NCBI GenBank assembly: GCA_021325555.1
Contig: JAJPGY010000034.1
Location: 1-64,000, forward strand
Source of the DNA: Pseudomonadota bacterium
Lineage (GTDB): Bacteria; Cyanobacteriota; Vampirovibrionia; Obscuribacterales; Obscuribacteraceae
Reading direction: 5' to 3'
DNA: 64,000 nucleotides
This document shows, piece by piece, positions 51,623-61,389 of the stretch (position 1 is the stretch's first letter; every line of letters starts with the position of its first letter). The notes under the pieces were generated by a model that saw only the letters and a program-made list of their open reading frames with translations, was not told the DNA's origin and did not search any database. The position numbers and the translations under genes were made by a program.

Positions 51623-52864
51623 TCAGCGACTTGGAAAGCGGAGCGTGAAGGTGCTTCCCTCGCCGACGCGGCTCCGCACGGAAAGGCTGCCGCGATGCTC
51701 CTCCATGACGGCCTTGACGATCGACAGCCCCAACCCGCTGCCGCCGTCGTGCGCGTCGGCCGAGCGCCCGCCGCGATGAAAGCGATCGAAGATCCTGGGG
51801 ATCTGGTCGGCCGGGATCCCGGCGCCGGTGTCCGTTACCTCGATGACCACCGCGTCGGCAAGCACTCTCAGACCGACCGAGACCTGCCCGCCGGCGGGCG
51901 TATAAGCCAGCGCATTGCGGAGCAGATTGGCCACCGCCTTCTCCAACGACGGGGCATGGCACCAGGCATGCTCCGGTGCCAGCTGGCAGACAAGGGAGAC
52001 ACCTTTCTGCTTGTACAGCGGCATGAGCCCATCGGCGACCCCGCCCACCAGCGATGCCAGATCCACCTTCTGGCGTGAAAATGCCCTGTTCGGCGCCTCC
52101 AGCCTGGCGAGCAGGAGCAGATCGCTCACCAGCCCGTTCATCTGCGCGCAGGCTTCCTCGATGCCCTTCAGCCTGGCCCGGAGCGACTCGGGCGTGCTGC
52201 CTGCCAGGCCGAGCTCCAGCGCCTCCACGTTTCCCTGCAACAGCGTCAAGGGGGTCTTCAGCTCGTGCCCGGCGTCGGCGACGAAACGGCGGAGCACATC
52301 GAAGCTGCTGCGCACCGGGCTGATGGCCGTGCCGGCCACCAGGTAGCCGGTGGCCGTCAGCGAGAGCAGGAGGGCGACCGTCAGCAGAAGCAAGGTGAAG
52401 CTGTACTGCTTAAGAATGCCGTCCCTGAACGAGGTCACGCGCGAAATCTGTAGCCAGCCGCAGAGCCGGCCCTGAACGCGGATCGGTTGGCAGTAAATCC
52501 TGATTCGCTGCCGCCCGACGCCCACCTCCTCAATGCCGGCCTGCTTAAAACCAAGCGACGGCACCGGTAGGTTCGTGCCGTGCTCTTCCACCAGCCGGGC
52601 GCTGCTGTCGAAAATCTGAATGTAAGCCAGGAGCTTGAGCGATGCCGGCCGTTGCTCCCGCCGCCATCTGCCCAGGCTTGGTGACGGTCCCGAAAGATCG
52701 ATGAGCGGACAGAGCTCGGCGGCCATCTGCCCCAGCTCCTGATCAAGCGATCTGGTCAGCCCCATGTAGACCAGGCAGCCGCCCAGCACCCCCATGGCCA
52801 GAAAGACGGCCGTGCTGGTGACGACGAACAGCCGGGTGAGCTTCCATCTCAGCTCCTGGAACAT
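51623..52864 (-). CDS. Sensor histidine kinase of the pump-linked two-component pair
   Basis: This 413-residue kinase has TM helices at about 13-35 and 155-180. Periplasmic domain in between, then HisKA H200 in DAGHELKTPL and HATPase_c with LLRNALAYTPAGG, VTDTGAGIP and GSGLGLSIV. The start at 52864 overlaps the end of the response regulator by 16 bases. A longer frame to 53110 would read through the regulator and has no domain. Small periplasmic part of about 115 residues, as in CusS-like kinases. It probably controls the divergent RND pump at 53681. Confidence 0.88.
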   Translation of the reverse strand: MFQELRWKLTRLFVVTSTAVFLAMGVLGGCLVYMGLTRSLDQELGQMAAELCPLIDLSGPSPSLGRWRREQRPASLKLLAYIQIFDSSARLVEEHGTNLPVPSLGFKQAGIEEVGVGRQRIRIYCQPIRVQGRLCGWLQISRVTSFRDGILKQYSFTLLLLTVALLLSLTATGYLVAGTAISPVRSSFDVLRRFVADAGHELKTPLTLLQGNVEALELGLAGSTPESLRARLKGIEEACAQMNGLVSDLLLLARLEAPNRAFSRQKVDLASLVGGVADGLMPLYKQKGVSLVCQLAPEHAWCHAPSLEKAVANLLRNALAYTPAGGQVSVGLRVLADAVVIEVTDTGAGIPADQIPRIFDRFHRGGRSADAHDGGSGLGLSIVKAVMEEHRGSLSVRSRVGEGSTFTLRFPSR

Positions 52865-53538
52865 GCGGAAGCCTCGAAGACGTATCCCAGGCCGCGCACG
52901 TGCTGGATCAGCGTCGCTGCTCCGAGCGCCTCCGTTTTCCTGCGGATGTTCTTGATGTGGGTGCGGATCGTCACCGCCTGAATGCTGGCATCTGACGGCC
53001 AGACGCGCTCGAGAATCTGCTCTGCCGAAAAGGCCTCGCCCTCGTGGCGCATGAGGAAAGCCAGGATGTCGAACTCCTTGGGGATTAGCGGAACCCTCCT
53101 GCCCGTCCACTCGACGGTGCGGGTTCGCAGGTCAAGCTTGAGCTGCCCGGCCACCAGGATGTCCGCCCGCCTGGCCGCCGGGCGGCGCAGCAGGGCACGG
53201 ACGCGGGCGGACAGCTCCTTTACATGAAACGGCTTGGCCAGATAATCGTCCGCCCCCGCATCCAGCCCGGAGGCCCGGTCGTCGACGTCACCCCTGGCCG
53301 TCAGCATCACGATCGGTGCATCGCCCCCGTGCGCCCGGTACTGGCGGCAGACCTCCATGCCGTCCAGATCCGGCAGCTTCAGGTCCAGGATGACCAGGTC
53401 GTATTTGAACACGCGCAGGGCGGCAAGCGCCTGCTGCCCGCTGCTGAAAGCCTCCACCGTGTGCTGCTCGGCAGCCAGCAGCGCTCGCAGCAGGTCAACC
53501 ACGCCCGGCTCGTCTTCAACGATCAAGATCTTCGCCAT
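52849..53538 (-). CDS. OmpR-family response regulator divergent from an RND pump
   Basis: This 229-residue regulator has a receiver with D52 in VILDLKLP and K102 in AKPF, and a winged helix to the end (HVRGLGYVFEA). It is separated from the RND pump on the other strand by 142 bases of shared promoter region, the common arrangement for pump regulators such as CusR or BaeR. Translation of the kinase starts inside its 3' end. Confidence 0.9.
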   Translation of the reverse strand: MAKILIVEDEPGVVDLLRALLAAEQHTVEAFSSGQQALAALRVFKYDLVILDLKLPDLDGMEVCRQYRAHGGDAPIVMLTARGDVDDRASGLDAGADDYLAKPFHVKELSARVRALLRRPAARRADILVAGQLKLDLRTRTVEWTGRRVPLIPKEFDILAFLMRHEGEAFSAEQILERVWPSDASIQAVTIRTHIKNIRRKTEALGAATLIQHVRGLGYVFEASACSRS

Positions 53539-53680
53539 CCAGTGCTCAGGCTACCTTATCGCAACGCAGTAAACATTTTAGACGCAGCTCATCCGCCCGG
53601 CCGCCAGCAGCAACTTTCGCTATATATTTGAGGGCGAGGTAGCGTCCTTCAGGTGGTCCGGCTCTTAGCGAGGGTCTCAT

Positions 53681-56600
53681 ATGTGGCTGGTCCGGCTGGC
53701 CATGCAGCGGCCGATATCTATCATGATATCCATAGTGGCGATTGTGCTTCTTTCCGTGGTTGCCATCGCCCGCATGAAGGTCGACATCTTCCCCGACATG
53801 AACCTGCCGTCGGTAATGGTCGTTCAGCCATACGGCGGCATGAGCCCGACGCAAATGGAGGGCTATCTGACCTCCTTTTATGAGCAGCATTTCTTCTACA
53901 TCAACGGGGTCAAGGAGGTGCGGTCGCGCTCGATTCAGAGCGCGGCTGTCATGGAGATCCGGTTTCGCTCGGATGTGGACATGGCCGGGGCCATGTCCGA
54001 GGTGGTGGCCCAGGTCGAGCGGGCGCGGGCATACATGCCGCCGGGAACGGTCAACCCCTTTGTCCTGCGCTTCGACGTGGGCAATGTGCCGGTTGGCTTT
54101 CTGGTCTTCAAAAGCGAAAGCCTGTCACTGGGCGCCATGCAGGACCTGGTTTTTGCTCGCATCAGGCCGGTTGTCGCCACCATCAAGGGGGTCACCACGC
54201 CGCCGCCGTTTGGTGCCAACCAGCGGACCATTGTTGTCTCCATCGACAACGCCAAATTGAGCCAGTACGCGCTGACGCCGCAAGCGGTGGCGGACGCGAT
54301 TGGGCGTGGCAACCTCATCAGCCCGTGCGGGATTGTGAGGGTGCGCGGCAAGGAGATGATCTCCTCCGCCAACGCCACGGTCGAGGATATCCAGGATCTC
54401 GGCAATCTCATTCTCAAGCAGGGACCAGAATATCCCAACGCGCTTTACCTCAAGGACATCGCCAAGATAGAGGATTCCACGGATATAGACACGGGCTACG
54501 GTCTTGTCGACGGCCAGCGCACGGTCTACATGGCCATTTCCAAGCAAGCGATCGCCTCCACCGTTTCGGTCGTCAATGCGGTTCGGGAGAAGATTCCTTA
54601 CATGGAATCGCTCATGCCCTCGGATGTCAAAATCAGCTTCGAGTTCGACCAGTCCAAGTATGTCACCGAGTCGATGAACGGCCTCATGTTCGAGGGCGGG
54701 CTGGGCGCGGTTCTCACCGGTTGCATGGTGCTTTTGTTCCTTCAGGATCTGCGCAGCGCCCTGATCGTCGTCACCAATATTCCGCTGGCCTTGCTGGCGG
54801 CTGTTCTGGCGCTATGGGCCAGCGGGCAGAGCATAAACATCATGACCCTGGGCGGCCTGGCCCTGGCCGTGGGCATCCTGGTCGATGAGGCGACGGTGAT
54901 GATTGAAAACATACACTCCCAGCTCGATCGAGGCAAACCGATTATACGCGCCGTTTATGATGCCTCGGTGGAGGTGGCCGTGCCGCGCCTGCTGGCCATG
55001 CTTTCGGTGATCTCCGTGTTCATGCCGTCCTTCTTAATGACCGGGATCGTGCGCAGCCTCTTTGTGCCGCTGTCGCTGGCTGTCGGGTTCGCCATGACCG
55101 CCTCGTACTTTCTGTCGAGCAGCTTCGTGCCGATCATGTCCTGCTGGATTCTAAAGGGACACGAAGGGGCCGGCCATGACAAGCCGGAACAGGCGAGCGG
55201 CCGGCAGCCGGGTCCGCGCGGCGGCACATCGCTTTTCTTGCGTGTGCAGGAGCGATACGTCCGTGTCCTGACGTTTCTCATGTCCAGACGCGGGCCTGTT
55301 CTACTGGCCTACGCGGTTGTGGTCTCGCTCGTCTGTATCGTCTACCCGCTTCTGGGCAAGGAGATCTTTCCGGCCGGCAATCCTGACAGCTTTCAGCTGC
55401 GGGTGAAGGCGCCGACCGGCACTCGTTTTGAGACAACGGAAGCAATTACCAGAGAGGTGCTCAACGTCGTAAAGGAGGCGGCCGGCCAGGACCACGGGCG
55501 CAGCAACGTTAGAACTACGGTGGCCTTTGCCGGCACCCAGCCGCCCAGCTACGCGATCAATCAGGTTTACATGTGGACTTCCGGCCCGCAGGAGGCGGTG
55601 GTGCTCGTCGGGCTGCGTCCTGAAGCCGGCATAAACTCGGACCGGCTCAAGGAGAATCTGAGAAGGATGTTGGCCGATCGCTTTCCAGACGTGACCTTCG
55701 GTTTTGAGGCCGGCGACATAGTCAATAAGATCATGAACTTCGGCACCGCGACGCCCCTGCAGGTGGACTTGGGCGGGCATCATTATGCGGAGCTGGAGGC
55801 TTTTGCGCGCAGGATGCTGCCGAAGGTGAAAGAGGTCGGCTACCTGCGCGATGTTCAATTTTCCCTGCCGCTCGATTACCCGGCCATCAAGATCACGGTC
55901 GACCGCAAACGGGCTGGCCTTATGGACGCGGACGTAAAGAATATCGGCCTGTCCGTCGCCGAAGGAACATATTCCTCGCGCTTCCCGCTCATGGTTTTCT
56001 GGCTCGACCATAAAAAGGCGCTTGCCTACCAGGTTCAAGTTCAGGTGCCACCCAATCAGATGCGCTCGCTGGCCGACGTCGGCTCGCTGCGCGTCAACCA
56101 GAACGGCTATCAGGGTCCCTTTGTCCGGGATCTGGCAGCGGTTCACTTCGCCAGCGAGCCGGGCGAATTCGACCACTACAATATGGAGCGCACGATAAGC
56201 ATAACCGCCAACCTGGCCGGTGACGATCTGGCAAAAGGGGAGACGCTTCTGCGCCAGGCGATTGCTCAGGCCGGGAAGCCGCCGCGCGGTGTCAGCGTGG
56301 ACGTGCGCGGGCAGGTGCCCACCATGCATGATACCTTTGTGTCTCTGGGACTGGGCGTGGTCTTTGCTGCAGTCGCCATCTTTATAATGCTGGTTGCCTA
56401 TTTTCAATCCTTCAAGCTCTCGCTCTCGATCATCTCGGTGATGCCCGCGGTTATATTCGGCGCACTGCTGGCGGTGCTGGTCAGCGGCACCACGCTCAAC
56501 GTGCAGTCTTTCATGGGCACAATCATGGCCACCGGTATCGGCGTGGCCAACTCCATCCTCGTCGTCGTCTTTGCCGAGGAGCGGCGGCTAGATGGAAAGG

Positions 56601-56869
56601 ATGCCGGGGAGGCGGCAATAGACGGCGCTGCCCACCGCCTGCGACCGGTGCTCATGACCAGCATGGCCATGATTGCCGGCATGGTGCCCATGGCGCTCGG
56701 GTTGAGCGAGGGAGGCGAACGCACGGCCCCGCTCGGGCGTGCCGTCATCGGCGGGCTGTGCTTCTCCACCGGCACCGTGCTTTTGATCCTGCCGCTGATT
56801 TACGCGCTGGCCCGGCGTGGCGCCGCAGGCGAGACGCCTGACCTGTTGGTCAAGGGCCAGATTGACTGA
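53681..56869 (+). CDS. RND efflux transporter with VDEAT relay motif
   Basis: This 1062-residue full-length RND pump begins MWLVRLAMQRPISIMI. In TM4 the motif is LALAVGILVDEATVMIEN, with Glu in place of the second Asp; this differs from HAE (DD) and heavy-metal (DG) types. The C-terminal third is very like the partial pump at 63303 (for example SFMGTIMATGIGVANSILVV). GAGGG precedes the start. Adaptors and a channel likely to serve it are in the convergent operon at 56911-63291. Regulation by the divergent OmpR pair is likely. Confidence 0.9.
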   Translation: MWLVRLAMQRPISIMISIVAIVLLSVVAIARMKVDIFPDMNLPSVMVVQPYGGMSPTQMEGYLTSFYEQHFFYINGVKEVRSRSIQSAAVMEIRFRSDVDMAGAMSEVVAQVERARAYMPPGTVNPFVLRFDVGNVPVGFLVFKSESLSLGAMQDLVFARIRPVVATIKGVTTPPPFGANQRTIVVSIDNAKLSQYALTPQAVADAIGRGNLISPCGIVRVRGKEMISSANATVEDIQDLGNLILKQGPEYPNALYLKDIAKIEDSTDIDTGYGLVDGQRTVYMAISKQAIASTVSVVNAVREKIPYMESLMPSDVKISFEFDQSKYVTESMNGLMFEGGLGAVLTGCMVLLFLQDLRSALIVVTNIPLALLAAVLALWASGQSINIMTLGGLALAVGILVDEATVMIENIHSQLDRGKPIIRAVYDASVEVAVPRLLAMLSVISVFMPSFLMTGIVRSLFVPLSLAVGFAMTASYFLSSSFVPIMSCWILKGHEGAGHDKPEQASGRQPGPRGGTSLFLRVQERYVRVLTFLMSRRGPVLLAYAVVVSLVCIVYPLLGKEIFPAGNPDSFQLRVKAPTGTRFETTEAITREVLNVVKEAAGQDHGRSNVRTTVAFAGTQPPSYAINQVYMWTSGPQEAVVLVGLRPEAGINSDRLKENLRRMLADRFPDVTFGFEAGDIVNKIMNFGTATPLQVDLGGHHYAELEAFARRMLPKVKEVGYLRDVQFSLPLDYPAIKITVDRKRAGLMDADVKNIGLSVAEGTYSSRFPLMVFWLDHKKALAYQVQVQVPPNQMRSLADVGSLRVNQNGYQGPFVRDLAAVHFASEPGEFDHYNMERTISITANLAGDDLAKGETLLRQAIAQAGKPPRGVSVDVRGQVPTMHDTFVSLGLGVVFAAVAIFIMLVAYFQSFKLSLSIISVMPAVIFGALLAVLVSGTTLNVQSFMGTIMATGIGVANSILVVVFAEERRLDGKDAGEAAIDGAAHRLRPVLMTSMAMIAGMVPMALGLSEGGERTAPLGRAVIGGLCFSTGTVLLILPLIYALARRGAAGETPDLLVKGQID

Positions 56870-56910
56870 CAGCAGCGGCGCGGGCAGGGGCAAGCTGGCC
56901 GCGCCCGGGA

Positions 56911-57450
56911 TCAAGGCATCAGGTGTTCCAGCGAGAAGGGTCCCTGCTCCCCGCCATGGCCCCACTCGATGCCGCCAAACTGCTCGAGATCGCCTTCATT
57001 CACATGCAGCGTATCGCCAGCCGGCCAGATGCCCCCAAGCGACATGCCCGGGGAGGCGAGCCGCATCACGTTGGGCGGGGATGAGACTGTGGGCGGAAGG
57101 ACCGTCGGGGCGAGCATGCTGCGCGAGAAGGTCGGAAACACCTGCGCGGCGCGAGCAGGCGCGGGCGGCATCCATGGCACGGCCAGTCTGGATGTCGGGG
57201 TGTAAAGCTGCGGAGCCGTCTCTTCGACGGTTGAAGCTTGAGTCTGCAGGGTGGAGGCGCCAAACATTGTCTGCTGTCCCAGGCGGTGATGGTGGGTGGG
57301 GGTGAGCAGGCCGCTTTCGGACAGGTGGGGATAGGGGGTGCTGTAGCTGCCGGTGGTGCCGGGCAAAAGCGGTGTGTCGGGCTCCGCTTTTGCTGTCTGC
57401 ACCGGACAGGCAAGGGCGGCAGCAAGCATCAGCACGGAAATCGATCGCAT
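56911..57450 (-). CDS. Small exported protein of the LQTQA pair, member 1
   Basis: This 179-residue protein has a signal peptide cleaved near AKA-EP. The mature part is rich in Pro, Thr and Ser. It shares with the protein at 61390 the segment HHRLGQQTMFGASTLQTQAS, then a VEE, LYTPTS and FSR. No known domain. It is the last gene of the minus-strand efflux operon, 57 bases after the adaptor, with GGAGG upstream of the ATG. It ends with a C-terminal tail containing several Gly and Glu that the paralogue lacks. A role in the pump complex or the outer face of the cell is inferred from position only. Confidence 0.68.
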   Translation of the reverse strand: MRSISVLMLAAALACPVQTAKAEPDTPLLPGTTGSYSTPYPHLSESGLLTPTHHHRLGQQTMFGASTLQTQASTVEETAPQLYTPTSRLAVPWMPPAPARAAQVFPTFSRSMLAPTVLPPTVSSPPNVMRLASPGMSLGGIWPAGDTLHVNEGDLEQFGGIEWGHGGEQGPFSLEHLMP

Positions 57451-57507
57451 CTTTCAGCCTCCGGCACGACGCGCCTACCTCTTATTCTAGCTGTTCCGGG
57501 GATGCCA

Positions 57508-58809
57508 TTACTCAGCCCCGGCGCCGAGCAGCTTGCTGGCCGCTTCGACCTCCTGCCGGGAAGCAAGCCTCACCGATACTCTTTCACCGGTGGTCAGCTC
57601 GTCGCTCGCCCTCAGCGCCACCATATCCCCTTCCCTGACGTCACCCATCACCTCGACCATGTAGCCCATCGGCTCGCCCACTTTGACCTTGACCTGCTTG
57701 ACCGCGCCGCCTTCAATCTTGACCACAAAGCTGCCCTTGAGGTTGGTTCTGACCGCGCTTTCGGGCACAAAGACGCTGTCGTATGGGCGGGTCATCGGCC
57801 AGCGGACCGTCGCGTACATGCCTGGCTTTATCTGATCGAAAGCTCTATTCCAGTAATTGAGCTCGACAGGCATGGTGCGGGTCTTGGGCTCCAGCGCATA
57901 TGCCGGACGCGCTACAACGCCCTCCAGGGTCTTGTCGGGGAAGGCGGGGACCGAAAAGGGAATCCTGTCGCCAATCCGTACGCCGGCCACGGCCGCTTCG
58001 GGGACAGCAACCACAAGGCGCAGGAGATCAACTTCCTGAACCCTGACCAGCGGTTTTACCGCCCCGGTCCTGGCCGCGGAAACGGATACGATCGAGCCCA
58101 CGTGCACGTTGCGCTCGCTTATCACCCCGTCGAACGGAGCATCTATCTCCAGATAGGAGCGCATGGTCTTCACCGCGTTGTAGAGGTTCTTTGCCGCATT
58201 CAAATTCTCGGCTTCAGAGACCACCAGGTTCCTCGCCCCGCGAATCTCGGAATTGAGCGCCTCCACCCTGGCCTGGTCGGCTGCCACGGCCTGGTCCGCG
58301 ACGTCAAGATCGTTCTGGGCAATGGCCGGCGCATAGCGGCTGGCGGCCTGCTTCAAGCGGGTGTAGGTGAACACGTCCGCATTCAGCTTTGCTTTCGCCT
58401 CCACCTGCCTGGACAGCGTCGTGTTCAGTGCTTGTTGCGCCTGGCGGAGCATGGCATCCGCCGCTCGCACCTTCGACAGAGCCTCCCTGACCTTCGCATC
58501 GACCTCCGGTGCAAAGACAACGATCATCCGCTGACCTCTTTTCACAATCGACCCGCGGTCTACCCCTATCCACTGGACGTAGCCCTCTACCTTGGCGTGA
58601 ATCGGCACGTCCTGGTAGGCTTCGAAGCTTCCCGGCAACGGAATTTCGGTTCTCAGGCGGTGGCGCTCCGCCCTCATCACGGCAAGCAGCTGCGGCTGCC
58701 GCTGCCGGGCAGGCTTATCCTGTCTGGCGCAGCCGGAAAAAGCGCAGGCCAGAGCAAGCGGTATGGCTGCAGCCAGCAACGTAGGGAGGCTTAATACTGG
58801 TCGGCTCAC
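57508..58809 (-). CDS. RND periplasmic adaptor lipoprotein
   Basis: This 433-residue MFP has a lipoprotein signal (AFSGC, about Cys27). The lipoyl-like half (YQDVPIHAKVEGYVQWIGVD), alpha hairpin (about 115-225), second half (IDAPFDGVISERNVHVGS), and beta-barrel parts are complete. The GTG start overlaps the TGA of the TolC gene. It is a paralogue of the adaptor at 61957. Two adaptors in one operon suggest either two pumps or a mixed complex. Confidence 0.9.
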   Translation of the reverse strand: MSRPVLSLPTLLAAAIPLALACAFSGCARQDKPARQRQPQLLAVMRAERHRLRTEIPLPGSFEAYQDVPIHAKVEGYVQWIGVDRGSIVKRGQRMIVVFAPEVDAKVREALSKVRAADAMLRQAQQALNTTLSRQVEAKAKLNADVFTYTRLKQAASRYAPAIAQNDLDVADQAVAADQARVEALNSEIRGARNLVVSEAENLNAAKNLYNAVKTMRSYLEIDAPFDGVISERNVHVGSIVSVSAARTGAVKPLVRVQEVDLLRLVVAVPEAAVAGVRIGDRIPFSVPAFPDKTLEGVVARPAYALEPKTRTMPVELNYWNRAFDQIKPGMYATVRWPMTRPYDSVFVPESAVRTNLKGSFVVKIEGGAVKQVKVKVGEPMGYMVEVMGDVREGDMVALRASDELTTGERVSVRLASRQEVEAASKLLGAGAE

Positions 58810-60335
58810 AGGCGTTGCACTCGATCGCTTGCGGCAATAAACGGCTTCAGGTCGCCGTGGGCGGAGGCCACCTCCAGCATCGCCCTCCAGATCCCGATGT
58901 TGGCCGCTGCCTCCTGCATGCGGGCAATGGCCAGCGTCTGGTTGGCCTCGGCAACTTGAGCGACGCTGCTCAGTCCCACCCCATAGCGTACCATTGCCTG
59001 CTTTTGCGCCGATTCGGCCGCGCCCACCTCGACCGGCATCGCTTCGGCAACCATGATTGCCGTCTTAAGCTTGGCATTCGCCTGCTTGTCCAGGGTCTTC
59101 AGGTTGTTGAGGACGAGGGCGTACTGTTTTTGCTGAGCGAGGATTCGATGGTCCTGCGCCTTCTTTTCGTAATGCAGCCGGAATATATCGAGAAAGTTCC
59201 AGTTGACCACCAGCGCTACCTGATAGTTCGGCGTGCTGGCTGCCAAGCCGTAGCCGTCTCGGCCAGTGATCTTGCCGTTCGGGGTCACCGCCCCCCCGCG
59301 TTGGTTCCAACCGGCCATCCAGTGAAGCACCGGATCGTATTCGTGCTGGAGCACGCGCTTCTGAGCCAGGGCGATGAGCAGCTGGGCGTTGGCCAGTTGC
59401 AATATTGGCACCTGCTCGAACGTGGGCGCGTGCTGCACCTTGGCGTCGACGATGACGTCCGCTATTCCTTTGTCTATCACCTTGAAGTCGGCATCCGGTT
59501 CGCCGAGCGCATTGGCCAGGCCGGCCTCAGCCACCTGCAGGCTGAGCTGGGCGCGATAGAGCTGATTTCTGGCGTTAACAAGCTGCGCTTGGGCCAGAGC
59601 CAGATCAACGGATGGCTTCAGCAGCGACTTCACCTGGGTGTCCACTATCCTGGCGAACTCCTCGAACGATCTGACGTTCTCTTCGCTGGCCCTCACCTGC
59701 CTTATGGCCTGGAGGGTGTCGAGATAGGCGGAGGCAGCCGCCAGCTCGGCATCGAACAGGGTGACCACCGACTGCGAAGAGCTGGCGTCGTATTGTCTCC
59801 TGGAAAGCTGGATGCGCGCCTTGTGCAGCCCGAAGTCGATGGGCGCCCAGTCGAGGCTGGTGCCCACCCCGCTGAAGAACATGGCCTGCATGTTGGTGTC
59901 GGAGCTGGCCGGTCCGGCCATGGCCGGGAAGGCAGGGCTGCCATAAAAGTTCTGGGTGATCTTGTTGCGGCTGCCCAGGTACTCCTGCGTCTGCAGGAGC
60001 GATTCGGGCATGTACTCGACCAGTTTCTGCACGGTCACCTCAATCTGCGCAGCCCTTGCCTCCTCCTGCGCTCTCTGGATGGCAGGATAATTCTTCTCGG
60101 CGACGGCGATGGCGTCGGACAACAGGAGCGGGCCGCCAGGCCGGCTCTTTTCAATGGTGATCTGCTTGATATCTTGCGAAAGCTTGGCGGGGGCAGCCGT
60201 GAGCTCCGGGGTCTGGCCCGCCTCGGCCCGCGCGGCGGCGGCAACCAGGAGCAGGACCGGATTGAGCGAAAAAAGCAGCAGCACGCACAACAGGATGCTT
60301 CCTTCTGGCGACTTGAGGGCAGTGGTTGAACGCAC
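58806..60335 (-). CDS. TolC-family outer-membrane efflux protein
   Basis: This protein has about 509 residues. The signal peptide (core ILLCVLLLFSLNPVLLLVAAAA) is cleaved near ARA-EA. The body is of the outer-membrane efflux family, for example SVDLALAQAQLVNARNQLYR and ALVLNNLKTLDKQANAKL. The start is put at GTG 60335, next to the signal; a longer frame to the ATG at 60461 adds 42 residues without a signal. It is followed, overlapping by four bases, by an adaptor and preceded by a Usp protein in one direction. Confidence 0.83.
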   Translation of the reverse strand: MRSTTALKSPEGSILLCVLLLFSLNPVLLLVAAAARAEAGQTPELTAAPAKLSQDIKQITIEKSRPGGPLLLSDAIAVAEKNYPAIQRAQEEARAAQIEVTVQKLVEYMPESLLQTQEYLGSRNKITQNFYGSPAFPAMAGPASSDTNMQAMFFSGVGTSLDWAPIDFGLHKARIQLSRRQYDASSSQSVVTLFDAELAAASAYLDTLQAIRQVRASEENVRSFEEFARIVDTQVKSLLKPSVDLALAQAQLVNARNQLYRAQLSLQVAEAGLANALGEPDADFKVIDKGIADVIVDAKVQHAPTFEQVPILQLANAQLLIALAQKRVLQHEYDPVLHWMAGWNQRGGAVTPNGKITGRDGYGLAASTPNYQVALVVNWNFLDIFRLHYEKKAQDHRILAQQKQYALVLNNLKTLDKQANAKLKTAIMVAEAMPVEVGAAESAQKQAMVRYGVGLSSVAQVAEANQTLAIARMQEAAANIGIWRAMLEVASAHGDLKPFIAASDRVQRL

Positions 60336-60481
60336 GACAACGGTCTCTTGCGCCTTGATAAAAGCGGCTTGCGATGGTTCCTGGTGACGCTGCTGGTATG
60401 TTATCCAGTGACGGGATGCAGAGTCCATATAATAAACAAATGACAACCGGCTCGGTTTCATGAGGCACGGCCGGGCCTGTT

Positions 60482-61360
60482 TCAGCGCCGCTGGACCTCC
60501 CGGACCAGGAAGATGGAGCAGGGTGCAGCCTTGAGCAGCTGCTTTGTGACGCTGCCCAAGAACACCTCATCCATCCCCAGGTGCTCCCGGGGACCGAGCA
60601 CGACCAGATCCGCTTGCCATGTCTTTATGATCTCGAGTACGTCCTCGGCCACAAAGAAGTCCTCGAGATTGACCGTATCGATCGTGTTGTGCGGGAGCTG
60701 CTCCTTCAACCTGACGGCCAACGAGTTCAGGAGGCTTGCCGAGTCAAGGCGGGCTTCCGAGCGGGCCTTCTGGAAGAACTCTATCGAGCGCTTGGGGCTG
60801 GGCGTGTACTCGCTTACCGGCGGCATATAGACGTGCATTAGCTTGAACTGGACAGCCGGCGGCCAGGGCAGTCCCGCCACCGCCTCGACCACCCGCTTCG
60901 ACCTCGCCTGCTCCCCCAGCGAAATAAGTACCCGCCGGATTCCCGCTCGCTCCGTCTGCCGGATGATAAGGACTGATGTGGGGGCTTCTCTGGCCAGGAT
61001 CGTAACCACGCTGCCGTGAATCTTGTCCTCGAGGGTGTCCGGCGGTGCGTGGGCGCCAATGACCAGAAGATCGGGACAGTCGATTTTAATCTGCGCGAGA
61101 ATGGCGTCGGACGGGGGTCCGGAGAGGATCTGCGTGCGAACACCACCATCGCCGAAGGTTCCCGCCAGCCTGCCCGAGACTTCCCGGGCAAGGTCGGCTG
61201 CCCGGCTGCCGCTCAGGTAGTTGCCGCTGCCGTGCTTTTCGTCAACCGTAACCACGGTTACCTGGGCCGAGCGGGGCAGCGGGCCGGTAAGCACAAATCG
61301 CAGCGCAGCCTCAGAGTGGGGTGAGCCATTGGTTGCCAGCATAATCTTCTCGATCGGCAT
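60482..61360 (-). CDS. Tandem universal stress protein
   Basis: This 292-residue protein has two UspA folds. The first begins MPIEKIMLATNGSPHSE and ends with the Usp-type VIGAHAPPDTLEDKIHGSVV (the family's G-x2-G-x9-G[S/T] loop is altered here) and SVLIIR. The second runs from about 150 to the end, with LVVLGPREHLGMDEVFLGSV and SIFLVREVQ. It is cytosolic. It lies within the efflux operon, 30 bases after the exported LQTQA protein. The nucleotide-binding loop looks incomplete, so the ATP-binding state is unclear. Confidence 0.82.
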   Translation of the reverse strand: MPIEKIMLATNGSPHSEAALRFVLTGPLPRSAQVTVVTVDEKHGSGNYLSGSRAADLAREVSGRLAGTFGDGGVRTQILSGPPSDAILAQIKIDCPDLLVIGAHAPPDTLEDKIHGSVVTILAREAPTSVLIIRQTERAGIRRVLISLGEQARSKRVVEAVAGLPWPPAVQFKLMHVYMPPVSEYTPSPKRSIEFFQKARSEARLDSASLLNSLAVRLKEQLPHNTIDTVNLEDFFVAEDVLEIIKTWQADLVVLGPREHLGMDEVFLGSVTKQLLKAAPCSIFLVREVQRR

Positions 61361-61389
61361 CGGCGTGTCCTTGTCCCCGGCTCAGCGCC

